DNA of 64,000 bases from Candidatus Enterococcus moelleringii (lineage in GTDB: Bacteria > Bacillota > Bacilli > Lactobacillales > Enterococcaceae). The DNA is taken from contig NZ_JAFREM010000033.1 in NCBI RefSeq assembly GCF_017377575.1, forward strand, positions 1-64,000, written 5' to 3'. The position numbers and the translations under genes are program-made. Below, piece after piece: positions 8,316-17,876 of the stretch. Each line of letters opens with the position of its first letter. Positions within the stretch are counted from its first letter, which is position 1. Below the pieces are notes generated by a model. That model had not been told where the DNA came from. It was given only the letters and a program-made list of their open reading frames with translations, and did not search any database.

Positions 8316-9176
8316 TTATTCCAGGACTTGTTCGATTGCTTTGGCAACTCCGTTTTCTACGTTTGTGTCAGTTACAAATTTGGCATAGGTTTTTACCTCA
8401 GGCTCCGCATTGCCCATGGCAAAACTAGTTCCCGCATATTTCAGCATGCTGACGTCGTTAAAATTATCACCAATTGCCATAATCTCATCGGCAGTAATCC
8501 CTTTAGATTCCGCATATTGCGCTAAAGCGATGCCTTTTTGGGCGTTTTCGTGATTGATTTCAATGTTGCTGGCTTCAGAAGCAGCAATGGCTAGTTCGCC
8601 TAAGTCATTCAGCTTTTCGGTGACAGCTTGGAGCTTGGCAGGACCGTCTTTATCAAAAGCAATAACTTTTAGTATTTCTTCGTCGTTATCGCTGACCGTT
8701 TGCCGCATATTATCGACGTAGGTAATTGGCAGAATAGTCAAGCGCTCGGCAGTCGCTGCAATTGCCATCTTAGGAGACAATTCAGGCGCCATTTCTGCTA
8801 AATGACTAGAAAAGAAATCAATGCGATAGACTTTATTTTCTGAATAAACGTGCTTGGCTGTAAATATTTCAAAATAAATGCCCGCTTCTTCAAGCAAGTC
8901 CATTACTTGGAATGCTTTGTCGCGCGGAATCGGAACAGAAAATAGTATGTCGCGATTGGCATCTATAACTAAAGCGCCGTTTAATAAAATCATTGGAACT
9001 TGGATGTTCGCTTCATCTAGCAAAACGAGTGCGTGACCAATCCCACGTCCAGTGGCAGTAATAAATTCTACTCCAGATTCTTGGGCTTTGGCGATGGCTT
9101 TGATGTTTTCTTCAGGTACTTGCATGTGGTTATTCAGTAAAGTACCATCCATATCAGAAGCAATCAATTTGATCAA
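8316..9176 (-). CDS. Cof-type HAD-IIB phosphatase
   Basis: This 286-residue HAD hydrolase probably dephosphorylates small sugar or cofactor phosphates. Motif I is ASDMDGTLLN (nucleophile Asp8), motif II is TATGRG, motif III includes the Lys in NAQKGIALAQYA, and motif IV is AIGDNFNDVSML. The type IIB cap lies between. The start is TTG at 9176, with AGGTGA upstream. A second paralogue lies at 52151. Confidence 0.85.
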   Translation of the reverse strand: MIKLIASDMDGTLLNNHMQVPEENIKAIAKAQESGVEFITATGRGIGHALVLLDEANIQVPMILLNGALVIDANRDILFSVPIPRDKAFQVMDLLEEAGIYFEIFTAKHVYSENKVYRIDFFSSHLAEMAPELSPKMAIAATAERLTILPITYVDNMRQTVSDNDEEILKVIAFDKDGPAKLQAVTEKLNDLGELAIAASEASNIEINHENAQKGIALAQYAESKGITADEIMAIGDNFNDVSMLKYAGTSFAMGNAEPEVKTYAKFVTDTNVENGVAKAIEQVLE

Positions 9177-9285
9177 AATTATTCACCTGGCTTTCTTATC
9201 ATACGTAGTTAGTGTACCATATTCTAAGAGAAGATAACCATGAGAATTTGTATCTTAAACAGATTTTAGCAGGAGGAAAAGCAGA

Positions 9286-9966
9286 ATGAAAAAAATAATT
9301 GATAATTCGTGGCAGGAAGTATTGCAAGATGAATTCCAAAAACCCTATTACTTGGAATTACGAGAATTTCTAAAACAGGAATACACCACCCAGAAGATTC
9401 ATCCCGACATGTATCATATTTTCGAAGCATTGGAACTAACACCCTATGAAAAGGTGAAAGTGGTAATCTTAGGACAAGATCCTTATCACGGTGTCAATCA
9501 GGCCCATGGGTTGTCTTTTTCCGTTCAGCCGGGGGTGGCGATCCCGCCGTCATTGCGTAATATCTATAAAGAAATGCAAAGTGATTTGGGCATTCCGCCA
9601 GTGGCTCACGGGAATCTTGTCAGCTGGGCTAAACAGGGCGTATTGTTGCTAAACACAGTTTTGACTGTTAGAGAAGGGCAGGCCTATTCTCATCGCGGCA
9701 AAGGCTGGGAACAGCTGACAGATGCGGTGATTGAAAAATTGAATCAACGTGAAGAACCGATCGTCTTTATTTTATGGGGCAAACCAGCCCAGGCAAAAAG
9801 TACCATGATTGACACTAGCCGTCATGCGATTATCAAATCGGTGCATCCATCACCATTATCAGCTAGTCGTGGATTTTTTGGTTCGAAACCATTCTCGCAA
9901 ACCAATGAACTGTTAACCAACTGGGGGGAAACACCGATTAACTGGCAGCTCCCTGAAACAGTGTAA
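9286..9966 (+). CDS. ung: Uracil-DNA glycosylase
   Basis: This 226-residue family 1 UDG removes uracil from DNA at the start of base excision repair. The water-activating motif is GQDPYHG with Asp65, the uracil-binding stretch is [13 protein letters not shown], and the Leu-intercalation loop is [14 protein letters not shown]. The full length is normal for the family. AGGAGG lies 9 bases before the ATG. Confidence 0.96.
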   Translation: MKKIIDNSWQEVLQDEFQKPYYLELREFLKQEYTTQKIHPDMYHIFEALELTPYEKVKVVILGQDPYHGVNQAHGLSFSVQPGVAIPPSLRNIYKEMQSDLGIPPVAHGNLVSWAKQGVLLLNTVLTVREGQAYSHRGKGWEQLTDAVIEKLNQREEPIVFILWGKPAQAKSTMIDTSRHAIIKSVHPSPLSASRGFFGSKPFSQTNELLTNWGETPINWQLPETV

Positions 9967-9967
9967 T

Positions 9968-9996
9968 GTGACAACGCTTGCTGTTATAGGTATAAT
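9968..9996 (+). promoter_or_regulatory. pta promoter with overlapping cre-like site
   Basis: GTGACA, a 17-base spacer and TATAAT form a strong sigma-A promoter about 125 bases before pta. TGACAACGCTTGCT at 9969-9982 matches the CcpA cre consensus with one clear mismatch and covers the -35 and spacer. Because it sits on the promoter rather than upstream, repression is as likely as activation. Confidence 0.6.
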
Positions 9997-10121
9997 AGAG
10001 GAAATGGAGCTTTTTTGTACTGTTATCGAAGATTTTTTTATAATACAGCAAAATTTTTCTGTTTTTTTCCTGCGAAATAGTGTATCATGTGGAAGTAAAT
10101 AATAACTGGAGGGTTTTATAA

Positions 10122-11102
10122 GTGGAACTATTTGATAGCTTAAAATTTAAGATTGTTCGTCGTCAGATTAAGATTGTTTTTCCTGAGGCTACAGATGCAC
10201 GTATTTTGGGAGCCGCAGCTCGTTTGAAAGCAGAAGAGTTGTTGGAACCTGTATTGGTTGGTAATCGTGATGAAATCGCAAAAGCTGCGAAAGCTCGCGG
10301 ATTACAAGCAGATAACTTTGAGGTTATTGATCCAGCGCAATTTGATCGTTGGGATGAAATGGTAGAAGCCTTCGTCGAACGTCGTAAAGGAAAAGTATCA
10401 AAAGAAGATGCTGAAAAAATCCTTAAAGATGAAAACTACTTTGGTACTATGTTAACTTACATGGGCATAACTGAAGGAATGGTTTCTGGTGCAATTCATT
10501 CAACTGGCGATACTGTTCGTCCAGCGTTGCAAATCATCAAAACTCGTCCTGGCGTTAGCCGTACAAGTGGCGCAATGATTATGCTGCGTGGTCGTGATCA
10601 AGAAAAATACTTGTTCTCTGACTGTGCCATCAACGTAAATCCAAACGCACAAGAATTAGCTGAAATTGCGGTAGAATCTGCAAGAACAGCGGAATTATTC
10701 GACATCGAACCTAAAGTTGCCATGATGAGCTTCTCGACTAAAGGATCTGCTAAAGCACCTGAAGTTGATAAAGTGGTTGAAGCAACTAAGATTGCTCAAG
10801 AATTAGCACCTGATTATGTAATTGATGGTGAATTACAATTTGATGCAGCTTACGTATCTAGTGTTGCTCAATTAAAAGCACCAGATTCACGGGTAGCTGG
10901 TCAAGCAACAGTCTTTGTATTCCCAGAATTACAAGCAGGGAACATTGGCTACAAAATTGCACAACGCTTAGGTAACTTTGAAGCGATTGGACCAATCTTG
11001 CAAGGCTTAAACAAACCTGTTTCTGACCTTTCTCGTGGCGCAAATGAAGAAGACGTGTACAAATTGTCTATCATCACTGCAGCTCAAACGTTGATGAAAT
11101 AA
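10122..11102 (+). CDS. pta: Phosphate acetyltransferase
   Basis: This 326-residue PTA converts acetyl-CoA and phosphate to acetyl phosphate, feeding acetate kinase for ATP. Conserved segments include KIVFPEATDARILGAA at the N terminus, GMVSGAIHSTGDTVRPALQ, SDCAIN and MMSFSTKGSAK. The GTG start has a GGAGGG site 8 bases upstream. A cre-like element overlaps its promoter and a terminator follows it, so it is monocistronic. The ackA-like gene at 49098 belongs to the pdu cluster rather than here. Confidence 0.95.
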   Translation: MELFDSLKFKIVRRQIKIVFPEATDARILGAAARLKAEELLEPVLVGNRDEIAKAAKARGLQADNFEVIDPAQFDRWDEMVEAFVERRKGKVSKEDAEKILKDENYFGTMLTYMGITEGMVSGAIHSTGDTVRPALQIIKTRPGVSRTSGAMIMLRGRDQEKYLFSDCAINVNPNAQELAEIAVESARTAELFDIEPKVAMMSFSTKGSAKAPEVDKVVEATKIAQELAPDYVIDGELQFDAAYVSSVAQLKAPDSRVAGQATVFVFPELQAGNIGYKIAQRLGNFEAIGPILQGLNKPVSDLSRGANEEDVYKLSIITAAQTLMK

Positions 11103-11112
11103 GAACTATTGA

Positions 11113-11145
11113 TACGGCTGTCATTGCCTGGCAGCCGTTTTTTCT
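11113..11145 (+). terminator. pta terminator
   Basis: The stem ACGGCTG / CAGCCGT with a T6 tail lies just after the pta stop. Confidence 0.8.
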
Positions 11146-11214
11146 TTGCTTTCCAAACGGGAGCTAAATGGGTATACTGTCTGTTAGAGATTATTGAAAA
11201 AGGAGCTAAGCAAA

Positions 11215-11688
11215 TTGATTACGTTAACGGAGTTGCAACAAACGGAACGCTTGGGGGTAATCATTGGTGAAGTGGCTGAACCTAGCGACAACTTAGTACT
11301 GACAGGGGATCTAGGTGCTGGGAAAACTACTTTAACTAAAGGGATTGCCAAGGGCTTAGGGATTGATCAAATGATTAAGAGTCCGACGTATACGATTATT
11401 CGCGAATACCAGCAAGGACGAATTCCTTTATATCATATGGATGTCTACCGGATCGAAAGCGGCGCAGACGATTTAGGCTTGGATGAATACTTTGAAGGCG
11501 ATGGTTTATCGGTGATCGAGTGGGGACAACAGTTGGGAGACTATGTACCAGAAGATTATTTAGAACTTATTTTACATAAAGTTCCGCAAAATCCTGACCA
11601 ACGCCTAGCAGAGCTCGTAGCGCATGGCGCTCAAGGAACTGCTATGAAACAACGTATCTTGGAAATGTGGGGAACAGCAGATGAGTGA
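11215..11688 (+). CDS. tsaE: tRNA threonylcarbamoyladenosine ATPase TsaE
   Basis: This 157-residue ATPase is a partner of TsaB/TsaD in making the t6A37 modification of ANN-reading tRNAs. The Walker A motif is GDLGAGKTTLTKG. The switch segment IKSPTYTIIREY and the HMDVYRIES and VIEWGQ motifs are classic for TsaE. I take the TTG at 11215 as start, because AAGGAG lies just upstream and a longer frame from 11194 would include that site as coding. It overlaps the next gene by 8 bases. Confidence 0.93.
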   Translation: MITLTELQQTERLGVIIGEVAEPSDNLVLTGDLGAGKTTLTKGIAKGLGIDQMIKSPTYTIIREYQQGRIPLYHMDVYRIESGADDLGLDEYFEGDGLSVIEWGQQLGDYVPEDYLELILHKVPQNPDQRLAELVAHGAQGTAMKQRILEMWGTADE

Positions 11689-12205
11689 AGAAGTCGATGT
11701 AGTAATTCGCGAAGCAATACCTGAGGATGCAGAGGCTTTGTTGAAACTAAGTCAACAGGTAGCTTTAGAGACTGAATATTTAGTGATGGACGAGGCGGGT
11801 ATGGCCTTAACGCCAGAAATGCTGGCTGTGCACTTGGAGAATCTATATGAAAGTCCGAATAATGTATTGCTGGTGGTCTTTGTGAATGATCGATTAGTGG
11901 GCAATGCTTCGGTGAAGGCCTCTCCAGAATATCGGGTGGCTCACATTGGAGAAATTGGGATCAGTATCCTAAAGGAATTTTGGGGCATCGGCTTAGGCAG
12001 TCTGCTGATGGAGGAAATACTTTACTGGGCGCAGGAAAGCCAAGTGATTCGCCGACTGGAGCTGACGGTGCAGGCACAAAATGAACGGGCGATCCACTTG
12101 TATCAAAAATTCGGCTTTGAATTAGAGGCGACGATGGTTCGCGGCGCACGAGATAATCAGGGTGCATTTTTGGATGTCCATTTAATGAGTTTAATGATCG
12201 ACTAA
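11681..12205 (+). CDS. GNAT acetyltransferase (RimI-like neighbour of tsaE)
   Basis: This 174-residue GNAT protein has strand IGEIGISILKEF followed by the CoA loop WGIGLGSLLMEE and the C-terminal NERAIHLYQKFGFE. Its position overlapping tsaE recalls the tsaE-rimI grouping, but the length and the extended N terminus are closer to general GNAT proteins such as YkkB/SpeG-like enzymes. The substrate is therefore not assigned. Confidence 0.75.
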   Translation: MSEEVDVVIREAIPEDAEALLKLSQQVALETEYLVMDEAGMALTPEMLAVHLENLYESPNNVLLVVFVNDRLVGNASVKASPEYRVAHIGEIGISILKEFWGIGLGSLLMEEILYWAQESQVIRRLELTVQAQNERAIHLYQKFGFELEATMVRGARDNQGAFLDVHLMSLMID

Positions 12206-12207
12206 AA

Positions 12208-12233
12208 AAGGGGAGCAGACTGTCTGCTTCCCT
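12208..12233 (-). terminator. Terminator of the DnaQ-like exonuclease gene
   Basis: A 12-13 bp stem (AAGGGAAGCAGAC / GTCTGCTCCCCTT) is followed by T6 only when read on the minus strand. It also separates the convergent acetyltransferase gene. Confidence 0.65.
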
Positions 12234-12766
12234 TATAATGGTTTCACTAGTTTTTTTAACGGATCAATGCCGAAATGGTCTTCTTGATAGAGCAGAATTT
12301 TCGCACAGGCTCGGCTGTCTTCTAACGCATCGTGGTGATTTTCCAAAGGAATATCCAGCTCGCTGCAGACAGTATTTAAGCGATGGTTATGCATCTCAGG
12401 AAACAGCTTGCGGCTGGTCTGAACCGTACATAAGGATAAATAATTCGGCTGAGGTAGTTGATAATAATCTAAGCAGCCGGCTAATACCTTCGTATCAAAG
12501 CCAGCGTTATGGGCAACGATTAGGCGGTCCCTTTGATAATACTTTTGGATTTCTTCCCATACCCGCGGGAATTTTGGTGCATCGGCGACATCTTCGGGGT
12601 GAATTCCGTGAATCTGAATGTTCTTCCAAAAAAAGTCCGTTTCAGGTTTGATTAAGGAATAATATTCACCGACGATTTGACTGTTTTTCACCATAACTAA
12701 AGCCAACGAACAGGCACTATGAGTCTCGTAATTGGCTGTTTCAAAATCCATTGCAATAAAATTCAT
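12233..12766 (-). CDS. DnaQ-family 3'-5' exonuclease
   Basis: This 177-residue DEDDh exonuclease has motif ExoI MDFETAN (Asp7, Glu9), ExoII VAHNAGFD and ExoIII HHDALEDSRACAKI with the catalytic His. It resembles the proofreading domain of PolC-type epsilon proteins but stands alone, so it likely trims DNA or RNA 3' ends in repair. The ATG at 12766 is favoured over a TTG one codon upstream, with AGGAGG about 8 bases away. Confidence 0.85.
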   Translation of the reverse strand: MNFIAMDFETANYETHSACSLALVMVKNSQIVGEYYSLIKPETDFFWKNIQIHGIHPEDVADAPKFPRVWEEIQKYYQRDRLIVAHNAGFDTKVLAGCLDYYQLPQPNYLSLCTVQTSRKLFPEMHNHRLNTVCSELDIPLENHHDALEDSRACAKILLYQEDHFGIDPLKKLVKPL

Positions 12767-12841
12767 CAAAAAAACCTCCTACTCTGTTGTACCATAAATG
12801 GTCACAATTGAGTAGCAGGCCAAGCCTTTTTCAAAAAAATC

Positions 12842-13598
12842 TTAAAGGCTGATATCTAGCTCTACCGGACAATGGTCACTGCCGGTAATTCCGGTCCAAA
12901 TTTTCGCATCCTCTAACTTCTCTTTTAAATCATCGGAAACTACAAAATAGTCAATCCGCCAACCCGAATTGTTCTTGCGGGCATTAAAGCGATAACTCCA
13001 CCAAGAATACATCCCCGTTACTTCTGGATAGAAATAGCGGAAGGTATCGATATAGCCGTTGTCCAAAAGAACCGTAAATTTTTCTCGTTCTTGAGGCGTG
13101 AAGCCGGCATTCTTTTGATTGGTTTTCCAATTCTTCAAATCGATATTTTGATGAGCCACATTTAAATCGCCGCAGAAAATGACCGATTTGTTGGCCTTTA
13201 AGCTATTTAAGTAAGCTAAAAAGGTATCTTCCCATTCCATCCGATAGTCTAGACGCTTCAATTCATTTTGAGAATTGGGTGTGTAACAGGTAATTACATA
13301 GTAGTCTTCATACTCTAACGTAATCAGGCGGCCTTCGTTGTCATGGGCTTCGTGGTTCATTCCGTAGGTAACCGCCAGCGGTTCGTGCTTAGTGAAAATG
13401 GCGGTTCCAGAATAGCCTTTTTTCTCGGCATAGTTCCAATATTGATGATAGCCGGGTAAGTCCATTTCAATTTGCCCTTCCTGCAGCTTAGTTTCCTGCA
13501 GACAGAAAAAAATCAGCATCCAATTCATTGAATACATCCATAAAATTCTTCTTCATTACGGCACGCAGTCCGTTAACATTCCATGAGATTAGTTTCAA
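12842..13598 (-). pseudogene. exoA: Exodeoxyribonuclease III (ExoA), frameshifted
   Basis: This is an AP endonuclease/exonuclease III of about 252 residues in two frames. The N-terminal part starts at a TTG at 13598 (GGGAGG upstream) and reads KLISWNVNGLRAVMKKNF up to DADFF. The rest, from CLQETKLQEG through CGDLNVAHQNIDLKN to GSDHCPVEL, continues in the next frame. The break is a run of seven A at 13506-13512 on the plus strand where six would restore the frame. All EEP catalytic motifs are intact across the join. A sequencing error, a real loss of function or slippage are all possible. Confidence 0.85.
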
Positions 13599-13723
13599 GA
13601 TAATTCCTCCCTTTTCTTCATTCTAACTAAAAAGTCTCCGACAAACAAACATTAGTGATAGTGTGAATCCCGCAGTCAATGGTAAAATAGAAATGTACGA
13701 AAAAAAGCTCAGGAGGCTACTTT

Positions 13724-14638
13724 ATGAAAATCGGTGTCATTGGATTAGGCGGAATTGCCCAAAAAGCCTATCTGCCAACTTATGCCAAGCTAAGCGATCA
13801 AGCAACCTTTATCTTTTCCACAAGGCAAGAAGAGGTGCGAAAAAAAGTTTCACAAAAATATCGCTTTCAAGAAACTACAGCGACAATTGATGAATTATTA
13901 GCAAAAAAGATCGATGCGTGCTTTATTCACGCGGCTACCAGCGCTCACTATGCATTAGCTAAGCAATGTTTAGAACGGAATGTAGCCGTTTTTATTGATA
14001 AACCGGTAAGTGAAAACTATGATGAAGTGAAACAATTGACCAAATTAGCCCAAGAAAAAGGCCTGATTTTCATGGTAGGCTTCAATCGCCGCTTCGCTCC
14101 GATGGTGGATGAATTGTACAATCTACCAGAAAAACGCACGATTCACCTGGAAAAAAATGAAGTGGATCATCCGTTGGACCTGGCCTATGGGATCTACGAT
14201 TTATTTATTCATTTAGTGGATACCGGTGTTTATTTGTTAAACGGCGAGGTGGATCACGTAGAATCCAACATTCGACAAGAGGAGGGCAAGATGACCTACG
14301 CCCGGATCATGCTGAGAAATTCTTCGACGGAAGCTTATTTAACTATGGACTTAAAGAGCGGTGCCAAAGCAGAACGTTATCAAGTCACCAATGCAAGTAA
14401 AACGCTGATATTGGATCAATTAACCGACTTAACGATAAAAGAGGGTACTACAACAACCCTCAAACACTTCGGAGACTGGACGACTACCTTAGAAAAACGC
14501 GGCTTTGAACAACTGGTGCTGGCCTTTTTAGCCGCGCTTCAGGGAGCAGAGCCTGCCGTGATGAAGCAGGACCATATTCTGTTAAGCCATCGTCTGTGCC
14601 AAGAGATGATTAATCAGCAAATTCGCCACCAGCTATAA
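13724..14638 (+). CDS. Gfo/Idh/MocA family oxidoreductase
   Basis: This 304-residue NAD(P)-dependent dehydrogenase has a Rossmann loop GVIGLGGIAQKAY at residues 3-15, a FIDKPVS motif in place of the usual EKP, and the C-terminal domain region GFNRRFAPMVDE. Members act on sugars or inositols, or reduce biliverdin-like substrates; the short length (about 300) gives no clear substrate. It has its own GGAGG site and no obvious partner genes. Confidence 0.8.
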   Translation: MKIGVIGLGGIAQKAYLPTYAKLSDQATFIFSTRQEEVRKKVSQKYRFQETTATIDELLAKKIDACFIHAATSAHYALAKQCLERNVAVFIDKPVSENYDEVKQLTKLAQEKGLIFMVGFNRRFAPMVDELYNLPEKRTIHLEKNEVDHPLDLAYGIYDLFIHLVDTGVYLLNGEVDHVESNIRQEEGKMTYARIMLRNSSTEAYLTMDLKSGAKAERYQVTNASKTLILDQLTDLTIKEGTTTTLKHFGDWTTTLEKRGFEQLVLAFLAALQGAEPAVMKQDHILLSHRLCQEMINQQIRHQL

Positions 14639-14703
14639 GGGGTGGCAAGATTGATGTTCACATGCTAAAATAGCAAGGATGTCACAAGAAAGGAACAACC
14701 GAA

Positions 14704-15609
14704 GTGGATAGAAGGAAAATAATTGATGCGTTACCTGAGATTACGGTCTTGCTGGATAAACCCTTAATGGAGTACACCTACACAAAAACCGGTGGTCCGG
14801 CGGATGTGCTGGCTTTTCCTAAGAATAAAAAGGAAGTCAAGCAGCTGATTGATTACTGTCGCGAAAATGAAATACCTTGGATTGTTTTAGGCAATGCCAG
14901 CAACTTAATTGTGAAGGATGGCGGCATTCGCGGCGTAGTGATTATGCTTTCGGATATGACGGCGATCACCGTAGAAGGCGAAACGATTACTGCCGAAGCC
15001 GGGGCCAAATTAATCGACACAACCTATGCGGCTTTGGATCATTCTCTAGCAGGCTTTGAATTTGCTTGCGGCATTCCTGGAAGTATCGGCGGGGCAGTAT
15101 TCATGAACGCCGGTGCCTATGAAGGGCAGCTGCAGGATGTCTTTGAGTCAGCGGATGTCTTACTAGCAGATGGCCGCTTCGAAACTTGGGGCCCGGAACA
15201 AATGAACTTCAGCTATCGTCATTCTGCGATCCAAGATCAGTCGGCGATCGTATTAAGTGCACGTTTTAAATTAGCTGCAGGCGAACATGGTATGATTCAA
15301 AAGCGGATGACGGAACTAACCGAGCTGCGTCAATTAAAACAGCCATTGGAATACCCTTCCTGCGGCAGTGTTTTCAAACGCCCGCCAGGTCATTTTACCG
15401 GCAAATTGATTCAAGATGCTGGGTTGCAAGGCCTAAAATGGGGCGGCGCACAAATTTCGATGAAGCACGCCGGTTTTATTGTGAATATTGACAATGCCAC
15501 GGCTACTGACTATATCGAGCTGATTGCCCATATTCAACAAGTAATCAAAGAAAAATTTGATGTAGCGTTAGAAACAGAAGTACGAATTATTGGGGAGAAT
15601 CCTGAATAA
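14704..15609 (+). CDS. murB: UDP-N-acetylenolpyruvoylglucosamine reductase
   Basis: This 301-residue FAD enzyme reduces the enolpyruvyl group to give UDP-MurNAc in peptidoglycan synthesis. FAD-binding segments are YTKTGGPAD, GNASNLIVKDGGIRG and GIPGSIGGAVFMNAGAY. The substrate loop is FSYRHSAIQ, followed by SCGSVFKRPPGHFTGKLI with the catalytic Ser region, and a final Glu in ALETEVRII. It is a type IIa-like short MurB. The start is GTG after AGGAACAACC, and a strong terminator follows. Confidence 0.96.
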   Translation: MDRRKIIDALPEITVLLDKPLMEYTYTKTGGPADVLAFPKNKKEVKQLIDYCRENEIPWIVLGNASNLIVKDGGIRGVVIMLSDMTAITVEGETITAEAGAKLIDTTYAALDHSLAGFEFACGIPGSIGGAVFMNAGAYEGQLQDVFESADVLLADGRFETWGPEQMNFSYRHSAIQDQSAIVLSARFKLAAGEHGMIQKRMTELTELRQLKQPLEYPSCGSVFKRPPGHFTGKLIQDAGLQGLKWGGAQISMKHAGFIVNIDNATATDYIELIAHIQQVIKEKFDVALETEVRIIGENPE

Positions 15610-15648
15610 TTGAGTATTACAGAAAATTAAAATATAACAAGAATAGTG

Positions 15649-15688
15649 AACAAGCAGCGTGCAGAATTTTCTCGCTGCTTGTTTTTTT
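15649..15688 (+). terminator. murB terminator
   Basis: An 11-bp stem (AACAAGCAGCG / CGCTGCTTGTT) with a T7 tail. Between it and 15886 I see only AT-rich DNA without a gene. Confidence 0.85.
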
Positions 15689-15886
15689 CTGCTCTTTTCA
15701 AAAAAATAACGTATAAACAGAAGAGTTATGAGTTATAAAATGTAACTCGAAAGCTGGAGTGTGTTTTTTCGAAGCGTTACCATTTGGACTTAAAAGCTTT
15801 TTATCATTGTTTTTACAACTGTTAAATATTTTGAACAGATTCGAAGCAAAATTAGCGAATGAACCTATTTTTGTATGTAAGGTAAC

Positions 15887-15916
15887 TTGACATATGTTAT
15901 TTCGCTGTGATACATT
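15887..15916 (+). promoter_or_regulatory. Promoter of the amidohydrolase operon
   Basis: A perfect -35 TTGACA is followed by 18 bases and TACATT; the ribosome site AAGGAGG is close downstream. This drives the three-gene unit that follows. Confidence 0.55.
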
Positions 15917-15941
15917 ATAAAATGATTAAGGAGGTTACAAA

Positions 15942-17129
15942 ATGGAAAGAATAGTAAGTGAAGCAAAAGAGCTACAAGCAGAATTGGTGGAGATGCGTCG
16001 AACGTTGCATCGTCAACCAGAGATCGGTATGGAGCTGCCAAAAACAATGGCTCATACCAAACAAAAGCTAGAAGAACTGGGGTTAAAACCTCAAATAATG
16101 GGGAAATCCGGCCTAGTCGTTACAATAGGTCAGGGAGAACCTTGCTTTTTAATCCGTGGAGACATGGATGCGCTACCTATTAAAGAAGAATCAGGTGAAC
16201 CTTTCTCATCTGAAAATGAGAACATGCACGCCTGCGGTCATGATTTTCACACAACGATGTTGTATGGCGCGGCTAAATTACTTAAGGAACATGAAGCTGA
16301 ACTTAAAGGTACAGTTAAATTGATGTTCCAACCAGGTGAAGAATTGCTTCAAGGAGCAAAAGCGATGGTTACAGACGGCGTCTTGGAAAACCCTAAAGTT
16401 GATGCAGCGGCGATGATTCATGTCTTTCCTGGATTGCCAGTTAAGAGCGGTATGGTCTTAGTACCTGAAGGCGGACCGTTTGCTTCTACATCTGACTGGT
16501 TCGAAATTAATATTCAAGGCAAAGGCGGTCATGCTGCCACACCAGAATTGACTGTAAATCCATTGACAGTTATGAGTCATATTCATTTAGCCTTACACGC
16601 TTTAGAAGCCCGCGAAATTTCTATGTACGACAGCGCGGTAATTTCAACTACCATCATGAAGGGCGGCGTAGTGGATAATGCTATCCCTGATACAGCCTAC
16701 ATGCGTGGTTCGATCCGTACTTTTGACCAAGAAGTTCGCAAATTTATCTTTAAACGTATTCCTGAGATCGCAGAAGGCGTAGCCCAAACCTTTGGAGCAA
16801 CGGTAGATGTGCAAATGATCGAAGGTTGCCCGACGGTTGAAGTTGACCATGACGTAACTGAGGCAATTCGTGAAAGTTTGACACAGGTCTTCCCAGGAGA
16901 CATAGCGACACCGAAAGATGCAGGAATGCATAAACTAGGAGGATCAGAAGATTTTTCTTATGTGACACAAGAGGTACCATCCAGCATGTTGCTGTTAACT
17001 TCTGGTCATTCTGATCAATATCCATATTTCGTTCATCATCCAAAAGTAGTTTTTGATGAAGACGTTTTGAGTAAAGGAGCGGCAGTCTATACGATTATAG
17101 CGATGGATTGGCTAGCTAAAAATAAATAG
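15942..17129 (+). CDS. M20D family amidohydrolase
   Basis: This 395-residue zinc amidohydrolase is of the type that splits N-acyl amino acids, hippurate or auxin conjugates. Metal-binding and catalytic features are RGDMDALPIKEESG, HACGHDFHTTM, QPGEELLQGAKAM and the dimerisation/lid domain motif GKGGHAATPE. The last metal ligand is near VHHPKVVFDE. It is followed 18 bases later by two membrane proteins transcribed together, so it probably acts on a substrate they import or export. Confidence 0.88.
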   Translation: MERIVSEAKELQAELVEMRRTLHRQPEIGMELPKTMAHTKQKLEELGLKPQIMGKSGLVVTIGQGEPCFLIRGDMDALPIKEESGEPFSSENENMHACGHDFHTTMLYGAAKLLKEHEAELKGTVKLMFQPGEELLQGAKAMVTDGVLENPKVDAAAMIHVFPGLPVKSGMVLVPEGGPFASTSDWFEINIQGKGGHAATPELTVNPLTVMSHIHLALHALEAREISMYDSAVISTTIMKGGVVDNAIPDTAYMRGSIRTFDQEVRKFIFKRIPEIAEGVAQTFGATVDVQMIEGCPTVEVDHDVTEAIRESLTQVFPGDIATPKDAGMHKLGGSEDFSYVTQEVPSSMLLLTSGHSDQYPYFVHHPKVVFDEDVLSKGAAVYTIIAMDWLAKNK

Positions 17130-17147
17130 TACACTAGGAGGGAAATT

Positions 17148-17858
17148 ATGGAATTTTTAAAAGTAGCAAATGGACTGCCTATGCTGATTATTTGTGCCTT
17201 GATTGTTGTTATTGTTATTTCTCAACCGATTATTATGAGTATGATGGCTCGTAAACGTGCGTTGCAGATTGGAATGACTAATGGAGACGTAAAGAAAGTA
17301 GTTAAAAGTACTGCTTTGTTTTCAATTATTCCCTCTATGCCGATTTTGGCTAGTTACCTAATTTTGGTGCCTGCACTAGGAAAATATTTTCCGTGGATGC
17401 GCCTAAGTGTGGTAGGCTCGGTGACCTATGAAACAATGGTTGCAAATATGGCCGCGGAGTCTTTTGACTACGCGAATATTTACAATACTGATTTTCCAGT
17501 AGGAGTTTTCCTGTCTATTCTGTTAATTCTTACATTGGGAATTTTGGGTGGTAATATCTTTAACCTGATCTTCTTGAAAAGCTATGAGAAGGGCGTTCGG
17601 AAACTGATGGAACGTAATGCTGTGTTGATCCCAGTGATTACCAGTGCAGTTTTCGTAGCATTGTATGGCACACTGTCAGCTCCGACTTTAACGAACGTCG
17701 GAAATCCAGTGGCCATTTTAACCTTTTTAGTTGCTGGAGGAGTGGCAGTATTGGTTAACCATATTGCGAAAACACATCCGAAAATGAAGGAGCATGCCTT
17801 TACCATTAGTTTGCTGGTAGGGATGGTCTTCGCTTGTTTAATCAATCCATTGTTTTAA
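17148..17858 (+). CDS. DUF5058-like membrane protein
   Basis: This 236-residue protein has about six predicted membrane helices (roughly residues 10-30, 55-78, 115-137, 160-178, 188-205, 215-235). It looks like the DUF5058 family by overall pattern, with the short soluble MARKRALQIGMTNGDVKKV loop. No ATP-binding motif is present. Its place between an amidohydrolase and a second membrane protein suggests a two-subunit secondary transporter. Family assignment is from memory and needs a profile search. Confidence 0.6.
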   Translation: MEFLKVANGLPMLIICALIVVIVISQPIIMSMMARKRALQIGMTNGDVKKVVKSTALFSIIPSMPILASYLILVPALGKYFPWMRLSVVGSVTYETMVANMAAESFDYANIYNTDFPVGVFLSILLILTLGILGGNIFNLIFLKSYEKGVRKLMERNAVLIPVITSAVFVALYGTLSAPTLTNVGNPVAILTFLVAGGVAVLVNHIAKTHPKMKEHAFTISLLVGMVFACLINPLF

Positions 17859-17876
17859 GAAAGGACTGAACCAACT

